Origin: an uncultured Clostridia bacterium
GTDB lineage: Bacteria > Bacillota > Clostridia > UBA1381
Assembly (NCBI GenBank): GCA_947626045.1
Contig: CANQQS010000005.1
Coordinates: forward strand, 1-48,204
Direction of reading: 5' to 3'
DNA: 48,204 bases
Part shown: positions 9,030 through 16,551 of the stretch, piece by piece
Layout: every line of letters starts with the position of its first letter
Position numbering within the stretch: position 1 is the stretch's first letter
Notes under the pieces: model-generated
What the model was told of the DNA's origin: nothing
Seen by the model: only the letters and a program-made list of their open reading frames with translations
The model's database searches: none
Program-made: the position numbers and the translations under genes

Positions 9030-9085
9030 AGAGTTTACCTCCAAAATACACCGTAAAACAGTGACAAAATTATACCTGTACAAAT

Positions 9086-9114
9086 AGTATATCATTTAAA
9101 TTTTTTTTCGTCAA
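9086..9114 (-). promoter_or_regulatory. Sigma-A promoter of the LCP gene
   Basis: Minus strand TTGACG (9109-9114) and TATACT (9086-9091) with a 17-base A/T-rich spacer, about 57 bases before the GTG start. Confidence 0.8.
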
Positions 9115-9222
9115 CATATATACTGTGTCAATATTCATTACATTTTCATTACATAAACGTGATTTTTACCCGTTTTTCGGAAAATTATACCAAATATACC
9201 GCGAATAAGCAATAATTATAAA

Positions 9223-9262
9223 TTCCGCCGAGGTTGACGGCGCGGCGGAAAGCTGTTATAAT
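9223..9262 (+). promoter_or_regulatory. Promoter with overlapping operator-like inverted repeat (esterase gene)
   Basis: TTGACG (9234-9239) and TATAAT (9257-9262) are 17 bases apart, with TGT before the -10. A perfect inverted repeat, TTCCGCCG (9223-9230) and CGGCGGAA (9243-9250), flanks the -35 and enters the spacer. This is the geometry of a repressor site that would block RNA polymerase. No regulator gene is adjacent. Confidence 0.7.
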
Positions 9263-9294
9263 ACACGGGAATATACGACAGGAGACGAGATAAA

Positions 9295-10173
9295 ATGAGT
9301 TTGACATACAAGCTGGTTGACCGCGTGATACGCAAAAAGGGTTTGAAGCACCGCTACGACATGCCGGAGGACGAGTTTTTAAATTACATAAAGACAAAGG
9401 AGCGTCCAAGCGATTTGCCGAAATTCATGTACAAATCGCTGCGCGTGAAAAAAACGGTGTTTGAGGAAAGACCGGTGTTCCGTCTGACGCGGAAGGAAGG
9501 CTCAAATGGCAGAGCCGTGCTGTTCCTGCACGGCGGCGGCGGTATGTTCCCGCCCACAATATTCCATTACAAGCTCGCTCAAAGGCTTACTCAGAACACG
9601 GGCGCGGAGCTGTTCTTCCCGTTTTATCCGCTCGCGCCCGAGGCGACGGCGGACGAGTCGGCGGAGTGGGTATTTAAGGCGTACGACGAGGTTTTAAAGG
9701 AATACGGCGCGGATAAGGTCACTGTCATAGGCGACAGCGCGGGCGCACTTCTCACCGCGCGTCTTGTAAGCCACACGAAAAACAAGCCGCACGGAGCCGT
9801 GCTTATATCGCCGGTAACGGGTACGGACAACAGCGACGAGGCGTACGTTAAAGCGAAGGAAAACGATGTGCTTTTGTCGGAATTTATAATCGGCATGTCG
9901 GCGAAGCACTGGGGAAAAGGTATACCGCTGTCGGACGGACGCATGAACGCCGAGTATACAGATTTTACCGATTTCCCGCCGACGCTGCTTTTCTACGGCA
10001 CGGGCGAAATGTTCGCGCCGCATATTGACAGGCTTATCGCGAATATCAAAAAAAGCGGCGCGCATCTTAAAGTGTACGCGGGCAAGGGTATGTGCCACGA
10101 CTGGGCGATTATCTCGTCCATACCCGAGGGACGGCGCGCGCTCAGACATATGTGCAAATTCATAAACAAGTAA
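9295..10173 (+). CDS. Alpha/beta hydrolase, hormone-sensitive-lipase-like esterase
   Basis: Cytoplasmic carboxylesterase-type hydrolase of 292 residues, with no signal peptide. FLHGGGGMF (about residues 77-85) is the HGGG oxyanion-hole motif of the HSL/alpha-beta-hydrolase-3 family. GDSAGA (about residue 145) holds the nucleophile Ser, and the catalytic His is probably in GMCHDWAI near the C-terminus. The acid residue is less clear (around FYGTGEMFAPHID). The start is supported by AGGAG 10 bases upstream. The gene stands alone between its own promoter and a bidirectional terminator, so context gives no substrate; small acyl esters are the family norm. Confidence 0.9.
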   Translation: MSLTYKLVDRVIRKKGLKHRYDMPEDEFLNYIKTKERPSDLPKFMYKSLRVKKTVFEERPVFRLTRKEGSNGRAVLFLHGGGGMFPPTIFHYKLAQRLTQNTGAELFFPFYPLAPEATADESAEWVFKAYDEVLKEYGADKVTVIGDSAGALLTARLVSHTKNKPHGAVLISPVTGTDNSDEAYVKAKENDVLLSEFIIGMSAKHWGKGIPLSDGRMNAEYTDFTDFPPTLLFYGTGEMFAPHIDRLIANIKKSGAHLKVYAGKGMCHDWAIISSIPEGRRALRHMCKFINK

Positions 10174-10181
10174 CGTTAAAG

Positions 10182-10211
10182 AAAAAAACGCCGAAAATTC
10201 GGCGTTTTTTT
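10182..10211. terminator. Bidirectional intrinsic terminator
   Basis: A-run, stem ACGCCGAA / TTCGGCGT and T-run (10205-10211) between the converging esterase and trpG genes. It works on both strands and overlaps the trpG stop codon. Confidence 0.9.
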
Positions 10212-10773
10212 ACATATCCAAAAAATTCCGTATTATTTTCTTGCCGTCGGGCGTGAGGACGGATTCGGGGTGGAACTGTATTCCGTAAACGGGACGCTCC
10301 GCGTGCTTAACGCCCATAATGCAGCCGTCGTCGCTGCGCGCCGTTATGTTGAGGCATTCGGGGAGCGTGTCCTCGTCTATCACAAGCGAGTGGTACCTGC
10401 CCACCTCCGTGCGCGCGGAAAGTCCGTCGAATATCGGGCAGTCCATGTCAATCGTCACAACGTCGCTCTTGCCGTGCATTATGCGCGGCGCGTGAGTTAT
10501 TTTGCAGCCGAACGCCTCGCCTATCGCCTGGTGTCCGAGGCACACGCCGAGAATCGGTATATTGCCGGCATTTTTTATAAGCTCGATACATATTCCCGCG
10601 TCCGCGGGGTAACCCGGTCCCGGCGACAATATGATCCGGCTCGGGTTTTTGTCCAATACCTCGCCGACCGTTATTTTGTCGTTGCGGTACACCTCTATGT
10701 CGGGGTTTATCTCGCCGATGTACTGGCAGAGATTGTACGTGAACGAATCGTAATTGTCTATCACTATAATCAT
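10210..10773 (-). CDS. trpG: TrpG/PabA, anthranilate synthase glutamine amidotransferase subunit
   Basis: Supplies ammonia from glutamine to TrpE for anthranilate synthesis; homologues can also serve p-aminobenzoate synthesis. It has 187 residues, starting MIIVIDNYDSFTYNLCQYI. The class I amidotransferase triad is visible as GVCLGHQ (Cys), QFHPES (His and Glu), with SPGPGYP as the oxyanion loop. Its ATG overlaps the trpE stop as ATGA, so the two are translationally coupled in the stoichiometry expected of a complex. The frame is open further upstream within trpE, but only this start fits. The other trp genes are not in the window, so a folate role cannot be excluded. Confidence 0.95.
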   Translation of the reverse strand: MIIVIDNYDSFTYNLCQYIGEINPDIEVYRNDKITVGEVLDKNPSRIILSPGPGYPADAGICIELIKNAGNIPILGVCLGHQAIGEAFGCKITHAPRIMHGKSDVVTIDMDCPIFDGLSARTEVGRYHSLVIDEDTLPECLNITARSDDGCIMGVKHAERPVYGIQFHPESVLTPDGKKIIRNFLDM

Positions 10774-12242
10774 ACTATATCCCCCGCTTCCTCTATGGCT
10801 TTGAGCACCGCCGAGGCTTTGTTTACCGACTCGCGGTACTCGTACTCCGGTTCGGAGTCGTACACTATTCCGCCGCCCGCCTGGACGTGCGCCTTGCCGT
10901 CCTTGAATACGCCCGTGCGTATCGTGATGCAACTGTCGAAATTGCCGTTAAAGCTGATGTAACCTATTGCGCCGCCGTATATGCAGCGTTTTGTGTTCTC
11001 AAGCTCGTCTATTATTTCCATCGCGCGGATTTTCGGCGCGCCCGAAAGCGTACCCGCAGGCAGCGTCGCGGCGAGCGCGTCAAAGCACGTTTTGTCCTTT
11101 CGGAGCTTGCCCTCAACGTCCGATATTATGTGCATTACATGCGAGAACCGCTCGACGTACTTAAACCGCGTCACCTTTACCGAGCCGTACTCGCTGACGC
11201 GTCCTATGTCGTTGCGTCCGAGGTCGACGAGCATCGTGTGTTCGGCTATTTCCTTTTCATCCTTTAACAGTCCCTTTTCAAGCTCCATGTCCTCCTCGAC
11301 CGTCTTGCCGCGCGGACGCGTTCCCGCTATGGGACCTGTATGCACAATGCCGTCCTCCACTCTCACGAGCATTTCGGGCGACGCGCCGACTATCTGGTAG
11401 TCCCCGAAATCGAGGTAGTACATGTACGGCGACGGATTTATGAGCCGCAGCGCACGGTAGACGTTGAACGGGCTTACATTCGTTTCGACCGTGAACCGCT
11501 GCGACGGCACGACCTGGAATATGTCGCCGTTTTTGATATACTCCTTTGCCTTTTCGACGTTTCGGCAAAACTGCTCCTTCGTCATGTTCGACACCGGCTT
11601 TGAGGTCGAAATCCGTACGCGCTCCTCCTTTTCCGCAAGCGGCGTAAGATCCTCCATTTCACGCCGAATTTCGAGCAGTCTGTCGGCTGCTTTTTTGTAC
11701 TGCGTTTCTATGTCGCCGTCGGCGTGGATATTCACGATTATGACTATCTTCTGTCTGATGTGGTCGAACGCTATTATCTCGTCCGTCAGCATAAACTGCA
11801 TATCAGGAACGCCGAGTTCGTCGGGGTTGCTGTTTGGAAGCTCCTCGTATTGGCGTATTATGTCGTAGGCGAAAAAGCCGACCGCTCCGCCGTTAAACGA
11901 CGGTATATCGTCAAGCTTCGGCGCTTTGTACGCCGACACTATTTTCTCAAGCTCCTCCATCGGCTTACCCGTATACGTCCGCGTATTTCCCGCGCAGTCG
12001 GTGACGGTTATTTCGCTTTCGAGGCTCTTAAACGTCAGAAACGGCTTTCTGCCTATAAACGAATACCGCGCCGTGACGTGGTTCTGACCGATACTTTCAA
12101 GCAAAAAGCAGTCCTTTTCGGTGCGCATACGCTTGAAAACGCTTATCGGCGTGTCCATGTCGGCGTAGCACTCCGCCGTTAGCGGTATTATGCTGTAATC
12201 CTTCGAGAGCGCTTTTACCTCGTCCTGTGTCAGATTGAACAT
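10770..12242 (-). CDS. trpE: TrpE, anthranilate synthase component I
   Basis: Chorismate-utilising enzyme that makes anthranilate from chorismate and ammonia, the first step of tryptophan synthesis. It has 490 residues, normal for TrpE. The N-terminal domain contains LLESIGQNHVTARYSFIG, which includes the feedback-binding LLES segment typical of tryptophan-inhibited TrpE and supports TrpE over PabB. The C-terminal catalytic domain has FQVVPSQRF, GASPEMLVR, IAGTRPRG, LVDLGRNDIGRV and LSGAPKIRAMEIIDELE. A weak ribosome site (GGGTAGGATAG) precedes the ATG. The gene is led by a promoter, a triplet array and a terminator hairpin. Confidence 0.96.
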   Translation of the reverse strand: MFNLTQDEVKALSKDYSIIPLTAECYADMDTPISVFKRMRTEKDCFLLESIGQNHVTARYSFIGRKPFLTFKSLESEITVTDCAGNTRTYTGKPMEELEKIVSAYKAPKLDDIPSFNGGAVGFFAYDIIRQYEELPNSNPDELGVPDMQFMLTDEIIAFDHIRQKIVIIVNIHADGDIETQYKKAADRLLEIRREMEDLTPLAEKEERVRISTSKPVSNMTKEQFCRNVEKAKEYIKNGDIFQVVPSQRFTVETNVSPFNVYRALRLINPSPYMYYLDFGDYQIVGASPEMLVRVEDGIVHTGPIAGTRPRGKTVEEDMELEKGLLKDEKEIAEHTMLVDLGRNDIGRVSEYGSVKVTRFKYVERFSHVMHIISDVEGKLRKDKTCFDALAATLPAGTLSGAPKIRAMEIIDELENTKRCIYGGAIGYISFNGNFDSCITIRTGVFKDGKAHVQAGGGIVYDSEPEYEYRESVNKASAVLKAIEEAGDIV

Positions 12243-12272
12243 CTCTATCCTACCCTTTCCGTATGTTATATG

Positions 12273-12304
12273 AAAAACGCCTTTTTCGCATCAGAAAAAG
12301 ACGT
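12273..12304 (-). terminator. Leader terminator/attenuator upstream of trpE
   Basis: In the trpE RNA, ACGUCUUUUUC (12304-12294) pairs with GAAAAAGGCGU (12287-12277; one U-G pair) around a 6-base loop and is followed by UUUUU (12277-12273). It lies between the trpE promoter and the trpE start, 30 bases before the ATG, so it can act as an attenuator. It could alternatively serve only as the terminator of the heparinase-like gene, whose stop is 82 bases upstream. Confidence 0.75.
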
Positions 12305-12323
12305 ATAATTCTATTCATGTTTA

Positions 12324-12347
12324 CTCGTCTAATCTAATCTCGTCTGC
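12324..12347 (-). promoter_or_regulatory. NAG-triplet array at the 5' end of the trpE transcript (TRAP-site-like)
   Basis: Reading the minus strand, the first bases of the predicted transcript are CAG-AC-GAG-AT-TAG-AT-TAG-AC-GAG, that is, NAG triplets every 5 bases. Four of the five match the (G/U)AG consensus bound by TRAP, and one more UAG occurs near 12310. AGACG (present twice) is complementary to CGUCU in the 5' arm of the leader terminator. TRAP sites in Bacillus have about 11 triplets, so this is only suggestive. Confidence 0.4.
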
Positions 12348-12351
12348 CGAT

Positions 12352-12380
12352 ATTGTATCAGCAAATTTGCCGTTTGTCAA
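12352..12380 (-). promoter_or_regulatory. Sigma-A promoter of trpEG
   Basis: Minus strand TTGACA (12375-12380) and TACAAT (12352-12357), 17-base spacer. It starts 6 bases beyond the stop codon of the upstream heparinase-like gene, so trpEG has its own promoter. Confidence 0.85.
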
Positions 12381-12385
12381 TACGT

Positions 12386-14041
12386 TTATTCTATCGTGAG
12401 CGTAAAAGCGCTTTTACCGCTTACTTCAAACGTGAAGTCTATTACCGTTACTTTTGTTTCTTTTCCATTGTGTTCCGCGTGCTTTACGTGGGATATTTTC
12501 ACATCGTACGCGCCGTCCGTTTTAATAAGCGCGCCGCCAACACCGATACCGTCAGCCGTTTTGCGCGCGTCAAGGCGCGTTATAAAGCGCTCCATTATTT
12601 TAACGGACTCGTCCATAGTGAATTTGTCGGTAATGCGAATATCGTTTTCGTTAAGCGTCAGTGTGCGGACGCATTTTTTAAGCGCATGTATGCCGTACGC
12701 GCCGCTTATGTCGGCGCTGACCGTTTTATCAATGACCATAAAATCCTTCGCCGCGTACTCCGCGCCCGCAAGCTGGGGTGCGCCGTCCACTATGGGTACA
12801 CTGTGACCGAACGACGAGCAGCAGAAAACGCCGTACCTGTCGTCAGAAAAATACTCGCGCGTGTACTCGCCGGCGCCGAGGTCGCAGAGAATGACATCAC
12901 CGTTTTTTACGACGGTGAAGCTGCCTATGTCGTTATGGTTATGCGGCTCGTCGTTCGTGCCGCCCTTGAAGGCGAGCGACAGCGTATTGCCGCGCATAAC
13001 CGCCCACTGCGCGCCGCTCATCACCGATACCGCTTCCGTTTCACCGCCCTCATACGCGTTGTACCACGCCATGTCGCGTACCGCTCTGCACCACCTGCCG
13101 CACTCGTCGCCCAAAAAAGACGCGAGGTACTCGCTCGGCACAGGCAGCGCGCCGAAGCGTTCCGTAAGGCGCGAGGAAAGTCCCGAGTATATTCTGCCGC
13201 GCTCAAAATCGTCGGAAAAGCTGACGGTTACGCCGTCTTTAACAGCGCACTTACCGGCAAACGCTGCCATTTTTGTAAGTTTTTTCGTATTCACGGGAAA
13301 GTCCGCGCCTGTGCGTTCTCTGTAAAGCTCCAGAAACGCGGTAAGGTACGTCATGCCGTAACCCCAGTAGTACAGTCCCTCGAGGCACGCGCCGTCGTCG
13401 GAAAAGCTCTCGGCGTAGCTCTCAAAAACGCTCACAAGTCCGCTTACGGCTTCTCGTGCGTCATTCGTATTCTCTATAAGGTAAAGCGCCGTCATACCGA
13501 CGCAGCCGCCGCAAACGGCGCACCAGTTCGAGCGCATATTTTCCCAGTTGTACGGCTCGCGGTGCGTGAGATACGGCGTGAGTACGCGCCGTTTTACCTC
13601 GGATATTGCTTTTTCCGCGACGGCGGTTTTAAGCAAGCCGCGCGTGAGCGACACTATTTCCGTGAGCGACTGCGCCGTTTCAGCCGCGAAAAGGTCGACC
13701 GCGTTTTCGTCCTCGCCCGCGTGAGCGGGGAGCGTCCACGTTTTTTCCGCGCACACCGCCGTTATTATTTTTTCTAATCTTCCTACCGCTTCACCGCGTC
13801 CGAGCAGCGTCATAAGCGCGAAGTCGCGAAGCATCGTGCGGCGCGCAAAATATTTTTTTTCATACCCCACGCGTCTGCCCGTAAGCGCGTACTCGTCAAA
13901 ATCCTCACGCGTAAGCTCCGGCACGGGCGCGTCTTTAAGACGCTCGTACTCGGCGTAAAGCTCACGAAGATAATTCTCCGTATATTCGCTTTTTATATTC
14001 AAAAACCGCTTGACGTTAAGTCCGCTTTCGTATATGTACAT
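12386..14041 (-). CDS. Heparinase II/III-like protein (putative polysaccharide lyase)
   Basis: Protein of 551 residues resembling the heparinase II/III superfamily of uronic-acid polysaccharide lyases. An all-helical toroid-like N-terminal half contains NWENMRSNWCAVCGGCVGM (about residues 200-218), matching the family NWxxVCxGG block. The C-terminal beta-sandwich part has GGTNDEPHNHNDIGSFTV and LCDLGAGEYTREYF, the HxHxD..F and D-G-Y blocks. No signal peptide is visible, so it is probably intracellular and would act on imported oligosaccharides. ATG at 14041 is chosen because GAGGGGAG precedes it at 7 bases. No transporter or other glycan genes flank it, so the substrate is unknown. Confidence 0.8.
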   Translation of the reverse strand: MYIYESGLNVKRFLNIKSEYTENYLRELYAEYERLKDAPVPELTREDFDEYALTGRRVGYEKKYFARRTMLRDFALMTLLGRGEAVGRLEKIITAVCAEKTWTLPAHAGEDENAVDLFAAETAQSLTEIVSLTRGLLKTAVAEKAISEVKRRVLTPYLTHREPYNWENMRSNWCAVCGGCVGMTALYLIENTNDAREAVSGLVSVFESYAESFSDDGACLEGLYYWGYGMTYLTAFLELYRERTGADFPVNTKKLTKMAAFAGKCAVKDGVTVSFSDDFERGRIYSGLSSRLTERFGALPVPSEYLASFLGDECGRWCRAVRDMAWYNAYEGGETEAVSVMSGAQWAVMRGNTLSLAFKGGTNDEPHNHNDIGSFTVVKNGDVILCDLGAGEYTREYFSDDRYGVFCCSSFGHSVPIVDGAPQLAGAEYAAKDFMVIDKTVSADISGAYGIHALKKCVRTLTLNENDIRITDKFTMDESVKIMERFITRLDARKTADGIGVGGALIKTDGAYDVKISHVKHAEHNGKETKVTVIDFTFEVSGKSAFTLTIE

Positions 14042-14067
14042 GCCCGTTCTCCCCTCTTTACGACGGT

Positions 14068-14095
14068 ATTCTATCACAAAACGGAGAAAAGTCAA
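14068..14095 (-). promoter_or_regulatory. Promoter of the heparinase-like gene
   Basis: Minus strand TTGACT (14090-14095) and TAGAAT (14068-14073), 16-base spacer, 27 bases before the ATG. Confidence 0.7.
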
Positions 14096-14138
14096 TACAA
14101 ATACACTAAGACTTTTTTACCTCTTTGCGTAATTTCTC

Positions 14139-14167
14139 TTTACATTTCGGTAAAAATTTTATATAAT
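14139..14167 (+). promoter_or_regulatory. Promoter of the M50-scpAB-ytfIJ operon
   Basis: TTTACA (14139-14144) and TATAAT (14162-14167), 17-base spacer, 31 bases before the M50 start. It is divergent from the heparinase-like promoter. Confidence 0.8.
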
Positions 14168-14198
14168 ATAAGTATCTGTAATCTGAAGGAGAATTTGT

Positions 14199-14873
14199 AT
14201 GTTTAATATACTTCAACTGTTCGGAGGCTGGCAGAATATTTTGATAGGTATACCCGTCACGCTTATTGCGCTCGCCGGTCACGAATTCGCGCACGGTCTT
14301 GTGTCGGACAAGCTCGGCGATCCCACGCCGCGCAGTCAGGGCAGGCTCACGCTTAACCCGTTCGCGCATCTCGACCTTGTCGGAACGATACTTATGATAC
14401 TTACCGGCTTCGGCTGGGCAAAGCCCGTGGAGGTAAATCCGCGTTACTATAAAAATCCGAAGGTCGGCATGGCTGTCACAGCCGCGGCGGGCCCGCTCGC
14501 GAACCTCATAATGGCGTTTGTAGCAATGCTTCTGTACGCGGCGTTTCTCGTTGTGAACGTAAAGTTCAATCTCGGCTGGTACGACGCAGTAAGCGTTACG
14601 GGAGGCATACTTACATTTTTCGCGTACAGAAATCTCTGCTTCATGGTGTTTAACTTTATCCCCATTCCGCCGCTCGACGGCGCGAAGGTACTCGGCATAA
14701 TCGTGCCGAACAGAATATACTACACTATTCTGCAGTACGAGAGGTACTCGATGATACTGATTATGTTACTGTCACTGTCGGGCGCTTTGAGCGCGGTGAT
14801 AGGCACGGGCGTGAATTTCTTTATGGACGGTATCACAAATTTGCTTAACGGCTTGATAAGGATAATTGTTTGA
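14199..14873 (+). CDS. Site-2 protease family (M50) membrane metalloprotease
   Basis: Integral membrane zinc metalloprotease of 224 residues, of the small YwhC-like branch of peptidase M50. GHEFAHG near residue 28 is the HExxH zinc motif within the first membrane helix. NFIPIPPLDGAKVL near residue 155 carries the third-ligand Asp of the (N)xPxPPLDG motif. Four to five hydrophobic segments are visible. AAGGAG stands before the ATG. It is first in the operon and its stop overlaps the scpA start (TGATG). An M50 protease before scpA is common in Clostridia; its substrate is not known. Confidence 0.93.
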   Translation: MFNILQLFGGWQNILIGIPVTLIALAGHEFAHGLVSDKLGDPTPRSQGRLTLNPFAHLDLVGTILMILTGFGWAKPVEVNPRYYKNPKVGMAVTAAAGPLANLIMAFVAMLLYAAFLVVNVKFNLGWYDAVSVTGGILTFFAYRNLCFMVFNFIPIPPLDGAKVLGIIVPNRIYYTILQYERYSMILIMLLSLSGALSAVIGTGVNFFMDGITNLLNGLIRIIV

Positions 14874-15613
14874 TGGAACAGGTAACATATAAACTCGAAA
14901 ATTTTGAGGGTCCGCTCGACCTGCTGCTGACACTGATACAGAAAAACAAGGTCAGCATCTACGATATACCGATAGCGGAGATAACCGAGCAGTACCTCGA
15001 AGCGATTGACGGCATAGAGGAACTGAACCTCGACAACACGAGTGAATTTCTCGTTATGGCGTCGCAGCTTCTGTATATAAAGTCAAAGATGCTGCTGCCG
15101 AAAACCGAGGATGAGGACGAGGAAGACCCCAGAGAGGAGCTTGCGCGCAGGCTTATCGAATATCAGCAGTACAAGGAGGCGTCGCAGGAGCTTAGGAAAA
15201 GCGAGTTCTCGACGCGGCATATGGTGTTCCGTGAGGCAGAGAATATTGATTTCCCCGTGCCGGAGTACGACGTAAGCCACAGCACGGACGAGCTTTTGAG
15301 CGCGTTCGAGAGTATTTTCCGCCGCCATATAAGAAGGCAGAAGCCGGAAAAGCGAGCGTTCTCACAGATAGTCGGACGCGAGAAGGTGTCGGTGGACGAT
15401 ATGGTCGAGAAAATCTGCAAACGGCTGCGGCGCTCGGGTAAGATAAGGTTTGAAACGCTGTTTCATGAGGACGACTCGAAGCCCGAAATGATTGCGACAT
15501 TCCTCGCGGTGCTTGAAATGGTTAAGCTCGGCAGACTGTCAGCCGATTACGACAGCGAAAAGAAGGATTTTATACTCACGTCAAGGCGCGGCGGTGCGCG
15601 GGGAGGAAATTGA
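14873..15613 (+). CDS. scpA: ScpA, segregation and condensation protein A (kleisin)
   Basis: Kleisin subunit of the Smc-ScpAB condensin, needed for chromosome compaction and segregation. It has 246 residues. The N-terminal helix block YKLENFEGPLDLLLTLIQ is the hallmark of ScpA and binds the Smc neck. An acidic linker (EDEDEEDPREE) follows, then a winged-helix C-terminus that binds the Smc head. ATG at 14873 overlaps the preceding stop. Its own stop overlaps the scpB start, giving tight coupling of the two partners. Confidence 0.97.
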   Translation: MEQVTYKLENFEGPLDLLLTLIQKNKVSIYDIPIAEITEQYLEAIDGIEELNLDNTSEFLVMASQLLYIKSKMLLPKTEDEDEEDPREELARRLIEYQQYKEASQELRKSEFSTRHMVFREAENIDFPVPEYDVSHSTDELLSAFESIFRRHIRRQKPEKRAFSQIVGREKVSVDDMVEKICKRLRRSGKIRFETLFHEDDSKPEMIATFLAVLEMVKLGRLSADYDSEKKDFILTSRRGGARGGN

Positions 15614-16191
15614 TGAAGGAAAATATAAAATACGCCATAGAGGGTATACTGTTTGCGGCAGGCGAACCCGTTAAAGTCGCGAAGCTGGCGGCGGTGCTCG
15701 ACTGCAGCGTTAAGGACGTTGAAAACGCCGTCGGCGAGCTTAAAGAGGAATACGAGCGCGACAAGCGCGGCTTTAATATAATAGACATTTCGGAGGGGTA
15801 CCAGATTTGTTCGCGCCCCGAATATTATACGTATATACAGGAAATATTAGGAGAGCAGAGGCTCCAGCCGCTGTCGAACGCGGCGATGGAGGCGCTCGCG
15901 ATTATCGCGTACAAGCAGCCGGTGACGCGCGGTCAGATCGAGGAAATACGCGGCGTAAACAGTGACGGCTGCGTAAACAGGCTGTATGAACGCGGTCTTA
16001 TCGAGGAAAAGGGTAGGCTCGACGCACCGGGCAGACCGATACTTTACGTGACGACGGACACGTTTCTGCGCTGCTTCGGGCTTAAGGATCCGCGCGATTT
16101 GCCGCCGCTCGATTTGAGCCGTCTCGACGCGGACAGCGCACAGGGCGTTCAAATGGAGATTGAGGGAGAGAGTTCGGAGACGGAGGCGTAA
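15613..16191 (+). CDS. scpB: ScpB, segregation and condensation protein B
   Basis: Winged-helix partner of ScpA in the Smc condensin (192 residues). Recognisable blocks are NIKYAIEGILFAAGEPV, GYQICSRPEY, LSNAAMEALAIIAYKQPVTR and RGVNSDGCVNRLYERGLIEE, followed by GRPILYVTTDTFLRCFGLK. The start is the ATG at 15613 with GGAGG upstream, overlapping the scpA stop. A 360-base repeat mosaic follows before the next gene. Confidence 0.97.
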   Translation: MKENIKYAIEGILFAAGEPVKVAKLAAVLDCSVKDVENAVGELKEEYERDKRGFNIIDISEGYQICSRPEYYTYIQEILGEQRLQPLSNAAMEALAIIAYKQPVTRGQIEEIRGVNSDGCVNRLYERGLIEEKGRLDAPGRPILYVTTDTFLRCFGLKDPRDLPPLDLSRLDADSAQGVQMEIEGESSETEA

Positions 16192-16197
16192 GACCCC

Positions 16198-16520
16198 ATG
16201 CGGGCGACCGCGAGGGTCGCCCCTACGGTGCGGCGATGCGTGAGGCAAACCCCTCAGTCAGCTTCGCTGACAGCTCCTTTTGCTACGGCATACGAGCAAA
16301 GCTCTATGCCTACGACGCTAAAGCGTCGTTCACCTATTAGGGGAGCCTCACGAAGAGCGGCACGCATCGTATGCAAATACGGGCTGTCGAGGGCGCCAGC
16401 CCCTACGGCACACTATTTAAAAATAACGGGTGTAGGGGACGGCGTTTTGCTACGGCATACGAGCAAAGCTCTATGCCTACAACACGCCCTGCGTGTTGTT
16501 CACCTCGACGTCCCGTGTAC
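16198..16520. repeat. Mosaic of palindromic dispersed repeats (copy B) between scpB and ytfI
   Basis: This 360-base gap has no gene. It shares modules with copy A (2985-3300): GGGCGACC..GGTCGCCCC (16202-16224), CTCAGTC..GACAGCTCC, a hairpin block at about 16272-16348 (inverted relative to copy A), GGGCTGTCGAGGGCGCCAG, and CGGGTGTAGGGGACGGCG..CTCGACGTCCCG. The last module is interrupted at 16445-16503 by a second copy of the TTTGCTACGGCATACGAGC block, a nested insertion. The upstream open frame continuing from ytfI through this region is a shadow. Confidence 0.88.
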
Positions 16521-16551
16521 AGACCATATCACCCACGAAGGAAGTGAGCCA

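Noticed and set aside
7728..9056. 442-residue plus-strand frame opposite the LCP gene
   Set aside because: It begins with an isoleucine/valine low-complexity stretch that mirrors the Asp/Tyr codons of the real gene; there is no ribosome site.
12250..12318. 22-codon frame in the trpE leader as a classical Trp leader peptide
   Set aside because: It has no Trp codons and no ribosome site, and it is mainly Arg/Lys. It does not support ribosome-stalling attenuation.
12243..12345. T-box riboswitch ahead of trpE
   Set aside because: The leader is only about 100 bases and I see neither the conserved T-box sequence nor a specifier loop.
12353..13777. 474-residue plus-strand frame opposite the heparinase-like gene
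   Set aside because: Arg/Tyr/Val-rich antisense shadow. The minus strand has family motifs, a promoter and a ribosome site.
16198..16551. N-terminal extension of the DUF2953 protein through the repeat region
   Set aside because: The extension is encoded by dispersed palindromic repeats; the ATG at 16552 has its own ribosome site and starts with a membrane helix.
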